A DNA stretch of 37,051 nucleotides, from contig NZ_SMKH01000041.1 of assembly GCF_004348515.1 (NCBI RefSeq), forward strand, positions 1 to 37,051, read 5' to 3'. Positions 26,825-33,981 of the stretch are shown in pieces. Position 1 is the stretch's first letter. Every line of letters starts with the position of its first letter. Below the pieces are notes generated by a model. That model was not told where the DNA came from, did no database searches, and saw only the letters and a program-made list of their open reading frames with translations. Source of the stretch: Actinomadura sp. KC345 (lineage in GTDB: Bacteria; Actinomycetota; Actinomycetes; Streptosporangiales; Streptosporangiaceae). The position numbers were made by a program, and so were the translations under genes.

Positions 26825-27571
26825 CTAGCGCCCCTGCTCGCCACCGGCGTCGCCGGGCTCGGCCAGGAGGGCGGTGAGCCGCGCCTGGACGCCGTCGAGC
26901 GTCCGGTCGACCGTGTAGGTGAAGATCTGGTCGCGTTCCCAGCCGCCGGTCAGCGTCGCCGCGAGCGCGGCCGCGCCGGGCCGGGCCGGATCGTCGCGGA
27001 GGTCGGCGAGGCGGCCGCGGATGGAGTCGCGCAGCCTGGGTGCGGCGTCGCGCTCGTCCTCGGCCGCGATCAGATGGACGGCGGCGTTCAGCAGGGTCAC
27101 GTACGCGGCCGGAGCCTCGGCGCCGAAGCCCGCGGCAGAGAGCCGACGGACGCCCTCCTCGATGATCGCGGTGGCCGACGGGACGATCGGCGCGGCGATC
27201 CCCAGCCAGCGCGCGACCCCCGGATGGGCGAGCAGCACCGGCCGGAGGGACGTCAGCAACGCGCGGAACCACGGGCGCCACGGGAGGCCGGGGTCGGGCA
27301 TCGGCACCCGCCGCAGGATCGCGTCCACCACCGCGATCTCCACCGCGTTCCGATCGCCGACATGGTGGGCGATCGCGGTGGGCCAGCAGTCCAGCGCCGC
27401 CGCCAGGTCGCGTAGCGACCAGCCGGGGAACCCCCGGTCGGCGGTCAGGCGCACGCCCGCCTCGATGATCTCCGTGGCGGTCAGCGGCGGTTGGTCCCGG
27501 GTGCTGCGCGGGCCGCGCGTCCCGCCCGCCCTGCGCCGCGGGGCGCCGTTGCCCGTCTCCGATGGGCTCAT
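26825..27571 (-). CDS. TetR-family transcriptional regulator
   Basis: 248 residues. After a basic, disordered N-terminus (PRRRAGGTRGPRSTRDQ) the TetR wHTH appears: LTATEIIEAGVRLTADRGFPGWSLRDLAAALDCWPTAIAHHVGDRNAVEIAVVDAIL. Its recognition helix is atypical (CWPTAIAHHVGDR rather than xxTLYxHFxxK). A helical ligand domain follows. I chose ATG 27571, with GAGGAG just upstream, rather than an ATG eight codons earlier. It is divergent from the MFS gene over an 81-base gap holding a perfect 17-bp palindrome, the likely autoregulatory operator. The ligand is probably an MFS substrate. Confidence 0.87.
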   Translation of the reverse strand: MSPSETGNGAPRRRAGGTRGPRSTRDQPPLTATEIIEAGVRLTADRGFPGWSLRDLAAALDCWPTAIAHHVGDRNAVEIAVVDAILRRVPMPDPGLPWRPWFRALLTSLRPVLLAHPGVARWLGIAAPIVPSATAIIEEGVRRLSAAGFGAEAPAAYVTLLNAAVHLIAAEDERDAAPRLRDSIRGRLADLRDDPARPGAAALAATLTGGWERDQIFTYTVDRTLDGVQARLTALLAEPGDAGGEQGR

Positions 27572-27602
27572 TGCTCCTCTTTCGCTACGCCCCACCTCGA
27601 AG

Positions 27603-27621
27603 GTAGGTTAGGCAAACCTTT
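27603..27621. promoter_or_regulatory. IdeR/DtxR-like iron box
   Basis: The 19 bases GTAGGTTAGGCAAACCTTT match 15 of 19 positions of the actinobacterial iron box TTAGGTTAGGCTAACCTAA; the core TAGGTTAGGC-AACCT is intact. It lies between the divergent TetR and MFS genes. IdeR/DmdR with Fe2+ would repress one or both. The match is by eye against the recalled consensus. Confidence 0.65.
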
Positions 27622-27636
27622 TGTACGGCGTACAAA
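27620..27636. promoter_or_regulatory. perfect 17-bp palindrome, likely TetR operator
   Basis: TTTGTACG-G-CGTACAAA is a perfect inverted repeat with 8-bp arms around one central base, the usual shape of a TetR-dimer site. It overlaps the last two bases of the iron box and lies 16 bases before the MFS start codon, so binding would block MFS transcription or elongation. Confidence 0.75.
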
Positions 27637-27652
27637 TGCCCGTGGAGGTGTG

Positions 27653-29161
27653 ATGACCGCTGGTCCCGCCCGCGTTCCCGACGATCCGGACAGCACGAAG
27701 GCGACCCCCGGCGGGGGGCCGTCCATGGTGAAGGGGCGTCCGGATGGTGATCGCCCGCCCGCACCGGCCCGCGGGGCGGGCTGGATCCTCGCCTGCGTCG
27801 TCACGGTCCAGTTCCTCGTCTCGCTGGACCTGTCACTCGTCAACGTCGCACTTCCGGCGGTCCAAGACGATCTCCGGCTCTCCGCGAGCACCCTGAACTG
27901 GGTCGTCGTCGCCTACGTTATCGTCAACGGCGGCTTCCTCCTGGCGGGCGGGCGGACGGGGGACCTGCTCGGGCGCCGCCGCGTCCTGGCCGCCGGGCTC
28001 GCGCTCTTCGCCCTCGCCAGCGTGACGGGCGGGCTCGCGTCCAGCGGCTGGCTCCTGGTCGCGGCACGGGCACTGCAGGGCCTGGGCGCGGCCGCCGCGT
28101 CACCGGTCGCCCTCGCGCTGGTGACCGCGCACTTCCCCGAGGGGGCCGCCAGAGCGCGGGCCTTGGGCCTGTGGGCCGCCTCCACCGTGGCGGGCGGCGC
28201 GGTCGGTGTCGTGGCCTCCGGCATTCTCACCGAGACGTTCGGCTGGCGAGCCGTGATGCTGGTGAACGTGCCGATCGCCACGTTCGGGCTCCTCACGGCG
28301 GCCCGGCTGCCGGGCGGCAGGGAGCGTCGGGGCGTCCGGCCCGACGTTCTGGGCCCCCTGCTGGCCACGGCGGGCATGAGCCTGCTGGTCCTGGGCGTCT
28401 CGGTCGCCGGCTCCGAGGGGTGGACGGCGCCGCTCACCCTCGGCCCGCTCGCGGCGGGGGCCGGGATGCTGGGCGTGTTCCTCCTGGTGGAGCGGCGGGT
28501 CGCCGACCCGCTCGTCCGGCTGGGCCTGTTCGCGCATCGCGCGGTGCTCGGCGCCAACGTCTTCGGGTTCCTCATCACGGCGGGCCAGCTCGCGAGCTTC
28601 TACTTCGTCTCGCTGCACATGCAGCGGGTGCTCGGCTACGACGCGCTGTCCACGGGCCTGGCGTTCCTGCCGTTCTGCCTGGGCTCGGTGGCCGGGATGA
28701 TCGTCGCGACCCGGACGCTCGTGCGCGCCGGCCCCCGCGCGATCCTCGTCGCGGGCGGGCTGACCGGGGCGCTCGGAATGGCGTGGTTCGGGCTCGGTGG
28801 CCCCGGCGGCACCTTCTGGACCGACGTGCTCGGGCCGTCGCTGGTCGCGAGCGTGGGCATCGGCGCGAGCTTCGTCGCGATGGGGTCCGCCGCCACCGGC
28901 GGCGTCCCGGCCGAGGACGCGGGGATGGTCTCCGGGCTGCTCAACAGCTTCCGGCTGGTGGGCGGCGCGTTCGGGCTCGCCGTGCTGGGGACGCTGGCGA
29001 CGACCGTCACCGGCCGCGAGGCCGACCCGTCGTCGACGGCGGCGGCGAGCGCCGGATTCAGCGCCGGGCTGCTGGCCGCGGCATGCCTCCTCGCTCTGGG
29101 CGCACTGTTCTGCCTGGTCATACCCAAGCACCGGCCCGCCGACGTATCCGAGCGGCATTGA
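27653..29161 (+). CDS. MFS transporter, DHA2 (14-TM drug/metabolite exporter) family
   Basis: 502 residues. A Pro/Gly-rich cytoplasmic N-terminus of about 40 residues is followed by 14 predicted membrane spans. Family motifs: LDLSLVNVALPAVQDDL (motif D1), GRTGDLLGRRRVL (motif A), RALQGLGAAAASPVALALV (motif B), and GGAVGVVASGILTETFGWRAVMLVNVPIA (motif C), which mark an H+-coupled exporter. ATG 27653 follows GGAGG. Placement behind an iron box and next to metal-acquisition genes makes export of a siderophore/metallophore, or efflux of a drug, the two reasonable roles; the TetR neighbour fits either. Confidence 0.88.
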   Translation: MTAGPARVPDDPDSTKATPGGGPSMVKGRPDGDRPPAPARGAGWILACVVTVQFLVSLDLSLVNVALPAVQDDLRLSASTLNWVVVAYVIVNGGFLLAGGRTGDLLGRRRVLAAGLALFALASVTGGLASSGWLLVAARALQGLGAAAASPVALALVTAHFPEGAARARALGLWAASTVAGGAVGVVASGILTETFGWRAVMLVNVPIATFGLLTAARLPGGRERRGVRPDVLGPLLATAGMSLLVLGVSVAGSEGWTAPLTLGPLAAGAGMLGVFLLVERRVADPLVRLGLFAHRAVLGANVFGFLITAGQLASFYFVSLHMQRVLGYDALSTGLAFLPFCLGSVAGMIVATRTLVRAGPRAILVAGGLTGALGMAWFGLGGPGGTFWTDVLGPSLVASVGIGASFVAMGSAATGGVPAEDAGMVSGLLNSFRLVGGAFGLAVLGTLATTVTGREADPSSTAAASAGFSAGLLAAACLLALGALFCLVIPKHRPADVSERH

Positions 29162-29223
29162 ACGAGGGCGGGGGAGTGCGCCACGGGGCGAGGTGACCGG
29201 GCCGATGCCGGCCGTGGGCCGAA

Positions 29224-29238
29224 TGAGAATGGTTGTCA
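29224..29238. promoter_or_regulatory. Zur-type (Fur-family) 7-1-7 palindrome, site 1
   Basis: TGAGAATGGTTGTCA, part of AATGAGAATGGTTGTCATT. It has Fur-family symmetry (TGA-AA- / -TT-TCA) in otherwise GC-rich DNA. It is one of three near-identical sites in 3 kb and lies about 200 bases upstream of the His-rich protein gene. Zur rather than Fur is inferred from that gene; the genuine repressor is not in the window. Confidence 0.6.
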
Positions 29239-29364
29239 TTGATGGCCGAATGTCGATCAGGACCGAGCGGCGGCTCCACGGGCGAAGGAGGCAGGGGCAG
29301 GCCGGGCGGTGGACTCATTGCGCCCGGCGGCGGGCATGTCTGAGTTTGCCTCTCGTATGGGGTC

Positions 29365-29403
29365 AGGTGACCGCTTCAGGGGTACGCCACGCCGTGGTCA
29401 CCT
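29365..29403 (+). other. structured 5' leader of the His-rich gene
   Basis: AGGTGACC (29365-29372) and GGTCACCT (29396-29403) form a perfect 8-bp stem enclosing 23 bases. Just downstream, GGGC-GCAA-GCCC (within 29410-29422) can form a GNRA-capped hairpin immediately before the AAGGAG ribosome site (29428-29433). Between site 1 and ATG 29440 there is no other gene, so this may be a regulatory leader. It matches no riboswitch class I recognise. Confidence 0.4.
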
Positions 29404-29439
29404 GCAGATGGGCGCAAGCCCGCCCGTAAGGAGTGCGCA

Positions 29440-29739
29440 ATGTCAACCATCGAGCACCGTCCTCACGCCGGTCACTCGCACGTTCACGGTGAGGGATGCG
29501 GGCATGTGTCCTTTCGGCATAGCGACCACGTCGATTACGTGCACGACGGTCACATCCATCGCCTGCACGAGGATCATGTGGACGAGTGCGTCAACGGCGA
29601 ACATGTCGCGCATGAGGGCCACGAGCATCAGCACGGCTCCGACTGCGGTCATGTCGGGGTCCCGCATGACGACCACATCGACTATCTCCACGACGGACAC
29701 CGCCACGCGGCCCACGCCGGCCATTGGGACGAGCACTGA
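29440..29739 (+). CDS. small His-rich metal-binding protein with tandem repeat
   Basis: 99 residues, about one quarter His and rich in Asp/Glu, with no signal peptide or membrane span: a soluble cytoplasmic metal-binding protein. Two repeats of about 30 residues are clear: CGHVSFRHSDHVDYVHDGH (20-38) and CGHVGVPHDDHIDYLHDGH (69-87), each with one Cys. Related small proteins occur in many bacteria, sometimes annotated loosely as zinc-transport proteins. Zn2+ (or Ni/Co) buffering or chaperoning is likely. ATG 29440 has AAGGAG six bases upstream. The Zur-type site 1 lies 200 bases upstream. A bidirectional hairpin follows at 29835. Confidence 0.85.
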   Translation: MSTIEHRPHAGHSHVHGEGCGHVSFRHSDHVDYVHDGHIHRLHEDHVDECVNGEHVAHEGHEHQHGSDCGHVGVPHDDHIDYLHDGHRHAAHAGHWDEH

Positions 29740-31087
29740 GGGGATGGGCGCATCGGCCAGTAGCTGACCTGACGAGGATGGTGGCCTGGTTCTGCCGCCC
29801 AAACGGCCCAGCGCTGGTGGGCGCGGCATGGGGACGGCGGGGAGGCATGTGCCTCCCCGCCGCGGTTATGTGGGGATCACGGTGACGTGATCTGGATACG
29901 GTCCGCCACCGGTTGCAGCACCGAGGTGAGCAGGGCGGCGGCTTCGGTGTTGCCGCGCTGGGCCAGCGGCCACAGGACGGCCGCCACCTCCAGCAGTGGG
30001 CGTCTGCCGTGCCGGGGGCCGGTGCCTCCGGCCGCCGGGCCCCCGTGTCCGCCGAGCGCGATCGGATCGCGGCCTCGGCGGTCAGGTGTCGTTCGTGCGG
30101 CAGCCCGCCGGACCGCGTGGTGCGCAGGCGCCGGACCAGCCGCCGGACCAGCGGCCGGTCCAGTTCGGCGGTGTTGGCCGCGATGGCCACCGCGAGGATG
30201 ACCACGCCGGTGGCCACGAACCAGCCGGGGACCTCTCCCAGCAGGAGCAGTCCGACCGGCAGGCCCATGATCGGCTCACCGGCGGCCAGCACACCGAACT
30301 TCTCCTTGCCGAGGTAGCCGATGGCCCGTGCCTCCAGCACCGGAGCCACGGCCACCGTGACCAGGCCGGTGAGCACGGCCAGGGCGATGATGCGGGGCTG
30401 GAACCACTCCAGGCCTCCCGAGAACACCAGCCAGCCGGCCGCGCCCGGGATGGTCAGCAGGCCGGCCAGTGCCAGGCCGACCGTCTCGGCGCCCCGCTCC
30501 TCCAGTTTCTCCATCGCGCTGATGTTGACGGCGAAGCACGCCGCGGCCGCGGCGGCGAAGGCGTAACCGAGCCAGTCGGTGTGCGCCTCCTCCTGCAGCG
30601 ACATGATCCACAGGCCCGCGCCGGCGAGTACCGGCCAGAGCACCGCGGCGTAGCGGGACTCGCGCATCGCGCCCCACACCGCCACCAGCAGCGGGCCGCA
30701 GAACGCGATCGCGATCACCGTGGCGAAGCTGTCCACCCGCTGCGTGGCGGCGACCAGCAGCGGCAGGTAGAACACGTTCGCCACCGCCACGCACCCGATC
30801 GGCCACCGGGCCGACCGGGCCGAGGCGCGCTCCCGCCGGAACACTCCGGCGGCCGCGCCGCCGGTGCGGGACGACCGCACCTCCAGCCCGAATCTGAACG
30901 CGGCGTATCCCGCGAGGAACGGTCCACCGAAGATCGCGCCGAGCGCGCCCGAAGCGAAGGGGAACTGCTTCTCGTCTTCGGCCCCCAGCGCGGAGAACGC
31001 GTCCCCCGCGACACAGAACAGCAGCCCCAGCAGGCCGATGGCGACCCCCCGCAGCGTGCTGTTCCCAGGCAATTGCACCTTGGGCAT
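29591..31087 (-). CDS. EamA/DMT-family permease, frameshifted C-terminus
   Basis: ATG 31087 (GAGAGG upstream) starts about 10 hydrophobic spans with the two EamA repeats: GVAIGLLGLLFCVAGDAFSALG, the VDSFATVIAIAFCGPLLVAV block, then DWLGYAFAAAAAACFAVNISAMEKL, and EKFGVLAAGEPIMGLPVGLLLLGE in repeat 2. These are typical of RhtA-like amino acid/metabolite exporters. The membrane part is intact to about residue 320. After about 30060 the current frame turns Arg/Pro/Cys-rich and runs on to 29591, through the terminator and antisense to the His-rich gene. Another frame encodes RRPLLEVAAVLWPLAQRGN and ends at TGA 29877, probably the original C-terminus. So 498 residues as read, with a frameshift between 29995 and 30060. 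Zur-type site 2 lies about 100 bases upstream. Confidence 0.75.
   Translation of the reverse strand: MPKVQLPGNSTLRGVAIGLLGLLFCVAGDAFSALGAEDEKQFPFASGALGAIFGGPFLAGYAAFRFGLEVRSSRTGGAAAGVFRRERASARSARWPIGCVAVANVFYLPLLVAATQRVDSFATVIAIAFCGPLLVAVWGAMRESRYAAVLWPVLAGAGLWIMSLQEEAHTDWLGYAFAAAAAACFAVNISAMEKLEERGAETVGLALAGLLTIPGAAGWLVFSGGLEWFQPRIIALAVLTGLVTVAVAPVLEARAIGYLGKEKFGVLAAGEPIMGLPVGLLLLGEVPGWFVATGVVILAVAIAANTAELDRPLVRRLVRRLRTTRSGGLPHERHLTAEAAIRSRSADTGARRPEAPAPGTADAHCWRWRPSCGRWPSAATPKPPPCSPRCCNRWRTVSRSRHRDPHITAAGRHMPPRRPHAAPTSAGPFGRQNQATILVRSATGRCAHPLSARPNGRRGPRGGVRRGDSRCGRHAGPRHDRSRSRADARGPHARHVRR
29835..29862. terminator. bidirectional hairpin terminator
   Basis: A perfect 13-bp inverted repeat: CGGCGGGGAGGCA (29835-29847) and TGCCTCCCCGCCG (29850-29862), very short loop. 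It lies between the convergent His-rich gene (plus) and DMT transporter gene (minus) and can serve both, provided the transporter gene ends at 29877 as its ancestral frame implies. Confidence 0.8.
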
Positions 31088-31405
31088 GACAAGCCTCTCT
31101 TGTTTGTCTCGTCTCCCCGGCGCAGAGCCGGGCGGCGGGCAGCGTCTGCCCACGAGGAGTACCGTCCCGGGACGATCAACAATGACAACCGTTATCAATC
31201 TCACGTCCGGCGATCCGGGCCGGTCGCGTTCGAGCGACGGACGGCGCTGTCGCCTGCCCCCGCAGCGCGCTACCGCAAATGGCCGTCTGGTGGTTCCCGA
31301 TGGGGCGGCGCCCACCGGGGTGCGCAGAGATTCGGACGGTCCGTTCCTATGGCGTCGGGGGCGACTTGCGGCTATCCCTGCTGTCGGCGGCTGAACCGCG
31401 GGTGC
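31088..31405. other. gap upstream of the EamA gene; contains site 2
   Basis: About 320 bases between the EamA start and the TetR stop. It carries Zur-type site 2 (31183-31197) and presumably the EamA promoter. The stretch 31198-31405 shows no gene, repeat or hairpin that I can support. Confidence 0.5.
31183..31197. promoter_or_regulatory. Zur-type (Fur-family) 7-1-7 palindrome, site 2
   Basis: Plus strand TGACAACCGTTATCA; reversed, TGATAACGGTTGTCA, differing from site 1 at 2 of 15 positions. It lies in the leader side of the EamA transporter gene, about 100 bases before its start codon, so it would control that gene. Confidence 0.65.
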
Positions 31406-32047
31406 TCAGGTGCTCTTGATCCCGGCGATGATCGCGTCGAGGCCGGCCTCGAAGATCTCTTCCTTGGGAAGGGTGAAGAACTCCGCGCCGATCCGCGCGG
31501 CCGTGGGGTGACGGAGCGGATCGGTCCCGGCCAGGCCGTCGACGAACGCTTGCGAACGGCTTGGGCGGCGGGCCCGTCGTCGCCGGTCGGCGTTGTCCTC
31601 GACGGCGATGCGGGAGAACGTCCAGCTCATGATGAGCGCGGTGCCGCGCGCGGTTCCGGTGTCGTCGAGGCCGGCGCCCGCCACGGCCGAGGCGAGTAGA
31701 TCGAGGAGCCGGTACGCCTCGGGTCCCGCGGGGCCGTTGTCCAGTAGCCATGCGGCCAGCCCGCGGTGCCGGCGCAGGACCGCTCGCTGGGCGCGGGCCC
31801 ACGCGCGGGCGCGTTCGTCCCACGGGTCGTCGGGCCCGTTCGCCGGGCGCACGAGGCTTCCGACGCGGTCGGCGACGAGGCGGGTGAGCTCCTCGCGATC
31901 GGCGATGTGCCGGTAGAGGGCCATCGGCGTGACGTCGAAGCGGGCGGCGACGGCGCGCATGGTGACCGCGTCGAGGCCCTCGGCGCGGGTGAGGCCGAGG
32001 GCGGCCTCGATGATGCCGTCGCGGTTCAGCGTCGTCGGGGGCGTCAC
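31406..32047 (-). CDS. TetR-family regulator (TetR/AcrR with TetR_C-like domain)
   Basis: 213 residues starting at GTG 32047. The wHTH is LNRDGIIEAALGLTRAEGLDAVTMRAVAARFDVTPMALYRHIADREELTRLVADRV, a standard TetR head with VTPMALYRHI recognition helix. The C-terminal helical domain (DERARAWARAQRAVLRRHRGLAAWLL, GTALIMSWTF) resembles the tetracycline-repressor class ligand domain. It is divergent from the binding-lipoprotein gene, 114 bases apart, with Zur-type site 3 between them. It may control the ABC genes or the EamA transporter; there is no separate TetR palindrome that I can recognise. Confidence 0.88.
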   Translation of the reverse strand: MTPPTTLNRDGIIEAALGLTRAEGLDAVTMRAVAARFDVTPMALYRHIADREELTRLVADRVGSLVRPANGPDDPWDERARAWARAQRAVLRRHRGLAAWLLDNGPAGPEAYRLLDLLASAVAGAGLDDTGTARGTALIMSWTFSRIAVEDNADRRRRARRPSRSQAFVDGLAGTDPLRHPTAARIGAEFFTLPKEEIFEAGLDAIIAGIKST

Positions 32048-32075
32048 CCGTTGATCATATCGACTGCCCTGCCTG

Positions 32076-32090
32076 TGATAATGGTTATCG
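32076..32090. promoter_or_regulatory. Zur-type (Fur-family) 7-1-7 palindrome, site 3, at divergent promoter
   Basis: TGATAATGGTTATCG, with the inner GATAA-TTATC symmetry intact. A TATACAT box (32100-32106) lies about 10 bases to the right, so the palindrome covers the expected -35 of a rightward promoter reading into the ABC transporter genes. It lies 28 bases upstream of the TetR start on the other side. Confidence 0.65.
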
Positions 32091-32161
32091 ATCTCGTGGT
32101 ATACATAGTAAACGTCCGTGTTGTGCCGGTGTGCTCCGGCGATGGAAAGTGATGGTGCTGG

Positions 32162-33661
32162 ATGTTGTCCACGACAGGACGCAGGGTGGGGGGCCTGGCC
32201 GCGGGCCTGGCCGCGGCCGTGCTGGTGACGGGGTGCACGGCTTCCAACGGGTCGCAGGGGGACGGTTCGCGGCTGCGGGCCGCGTTCTCAGGCGGCACGT
32301 CCGAGACGCTGAACTACTTCCGGGGCCCGACGGCATTGGACTACGTGCGGGCGAAACTGGTGCACGCACCGCTGTGCGAACTCGATCCGGCGTCGCCGGA
32401 GGGTGTCGCCTACGGCGTGGTGGAGTCGATCGAGGTCTCCGACGACCTGTCCGAGTACACATTGCGCGTGCGCGACGGGGTGCGGTTCACCGATGGATCC
32501 GCGCTGACGAGCAAGGACGTGCTGTACTCGCTGCGGGCCCCGGTCGAGCTGGACGGCCTTCCGTTCACGCTGCTGGCGGCGCGCGGTTTCGATCTGGACG
32601 CGGCGTCGGCGCCGGACGCGTCGACCGTGGTGCTCCCGGCGCGGTCGCCGATCGCCGACGGCCGGTAGCTGATCTGCCAGAGCATGCTCGCGATCAAGGA
32701 CGGCACGAAGGAGTTCGCGCCGGAGACTCCGTCGTCAGGGCCGTTCACGATCGCCGCGTTCGAGCCGGGCCGGACCACGCTGCTGAAGCGCAATCCCGAC
32801 TACTACGGCACCGCGCCGTCCCTGGAGTCGATCGAGTTGCTCTCCATCCCCGACGGGACGGCGAGAGCGAATGCGCTGCGGCAGGGGCAGGCCGACTTCG
32901 CCGGCGGCATCGCTCCCGCGCAGGCGCAGGCGCTCGACAAGGCCGACGGGATCGCGGTGACGACGAGCGAGCCGCCGTACGCCTCGTACCTGCATTTCAC
33001 GATGAACACCGAGGCGGAGCCGTTCGACGACCCGCGGGTCCGGGAGGCGTTCAGGCTCGCCGTCGACCGGAAGCGGATCGTGGACAACGTCTACTACGGT
33101 TGCGCGTTCGTGGGCAACGACCTGCCCGCGCTCGGGTTTCCGAGTTACGACAAGGCGCTCGAGCAGCGTCCCCATGATCCGGAGCGGGCTCGGCGGCTGC
33201 TCGCCGACGCGGGCGCCGACGGGGTGAGCGTGGAGCTCACGGCGGGACCGGAACTGCCCGGCATGGTCGAGGCGGCGACGCTGGTCGTCGAGGATCTGAA
33301 GGCGGTCGGCGTGGAGGCGACGCTGCGCCAACTGCCCGCGGGGCAGCTGTTCGCCGACCACCCGGCCTACCTGAAGCTGCCGTTCGGGGCCGGGTTCAAT
33401 CCGCCCGCGACGTTCGAGCCGAACCACGTGCCCGGCGCCTTCCCGGAGGTCGACGCGCTGGTGAAGACCGCGCGCAGCGCGTCCACGGCCGAGAAGAGGC
33501 TGGCCGCATCGCATCGGGCGCAGCGGCTGCTGTGGGATGAGGGCGGTCAGATCGGGGCGGTGTTCGTACCGGCCGTCAGTGCCGCCCGCGACGGGGTCTC
33601 CGGGGTGCGGGAGCTGCAGTTCCCCGACCTGTCGCAGGTGACCGTCACCGGCCGGACATGA
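32162..33661 (+). pseudogene. ABC substrate-binding lipoprotein, family 5, interrupted by in-frame TAG
   Basis: ATG 32162 begins a lipoprotein signal with lipobox LVTGC (Cys25). Family-5 blocks follow: YTLRVRDGVRFTDGSALTSKDVLYSL, then TAG at 32666-32668, then in the same frame SGPFTIAAFEPGRTTLLKRNPDYYG, VREAFRLAVDRKRIVDNVYYG and a C-terminal domain to TGA 33661. Without the TAG the protein would be 499 residues, normal for the family. The remainder shows no decay, so the nonsense change is recent or a sequence error. The protein would capture a metal chelate or peptide; placement behind site 3 favours a metallophore. It overlaps the permease start (ATGA). Confidence 0.85.
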
Positions 33662-33981
33662 GGCCGGCCGGTTGGATCGCGGTGCGGGCCGCAACCTGCG
33701 TGGGGACCCTCGCCGTCCTGTCCGTCGTCGTGTTCTGGGCGACGGAGGTACTTCCCGGCGACGCGGTAGGAGTCGTGGCCGGGCCGGACGCGACGGATGC
33801 CGAACGGGAGGCGGTCCGGGGCGCGCTCGGGCTGGACCGGCCCCCCGCTGAGCGCTACGGGGAGTGGGTCGCGGGGATGCTCCACGGCGATCTCGGCACG
33901 TCGCTGGTGTCGGGCCGGGACGTCGCCGGTATCGTCGCGGCCCGGCTCGGCGGGCTCGAACCGGCGGGACGGCCGGCATGA
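33658..33981 (+). pseudogene. ABC permease remnant (DppB N-terminus fused to a permease C-terminus)
   Basis: 107 residues instead of about 310. The N-terminal part is DppB-like: a membrane span (VGTLAVLSVVVFWATEVLPGDAV) and GPDATDAEREAVRGALGLDRP, then MLHGDLGTSLVSGRDVAGIVAARLGG, where the first core span of the permease should start. Instead GLEPAGRPA and a stop follow, overlapping the ATPase ATG by 4 bases. The missing part is most of DppB and the whole of DppC. A deletion of roughly 1.5 kb joining the two permease genes in frame explains this. The product has no transport channel. Confidence 0.75.

Noticed and set aside
29500..29720. Repeated blocks in the His-rich gene as a possible CRISPR or DNA repeat
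   Set aside because: The repeat is at protein level (two CGHV units) and the codons have diverged; no spacer structure.
32666..32668. TAG read as pyrrolysine or programmed read-through
   Set aside because: No pyl genes or stem-loop context seen, and the neighbouring permease is also broken, so a plain nonsense change (or sequence error) is simpler.
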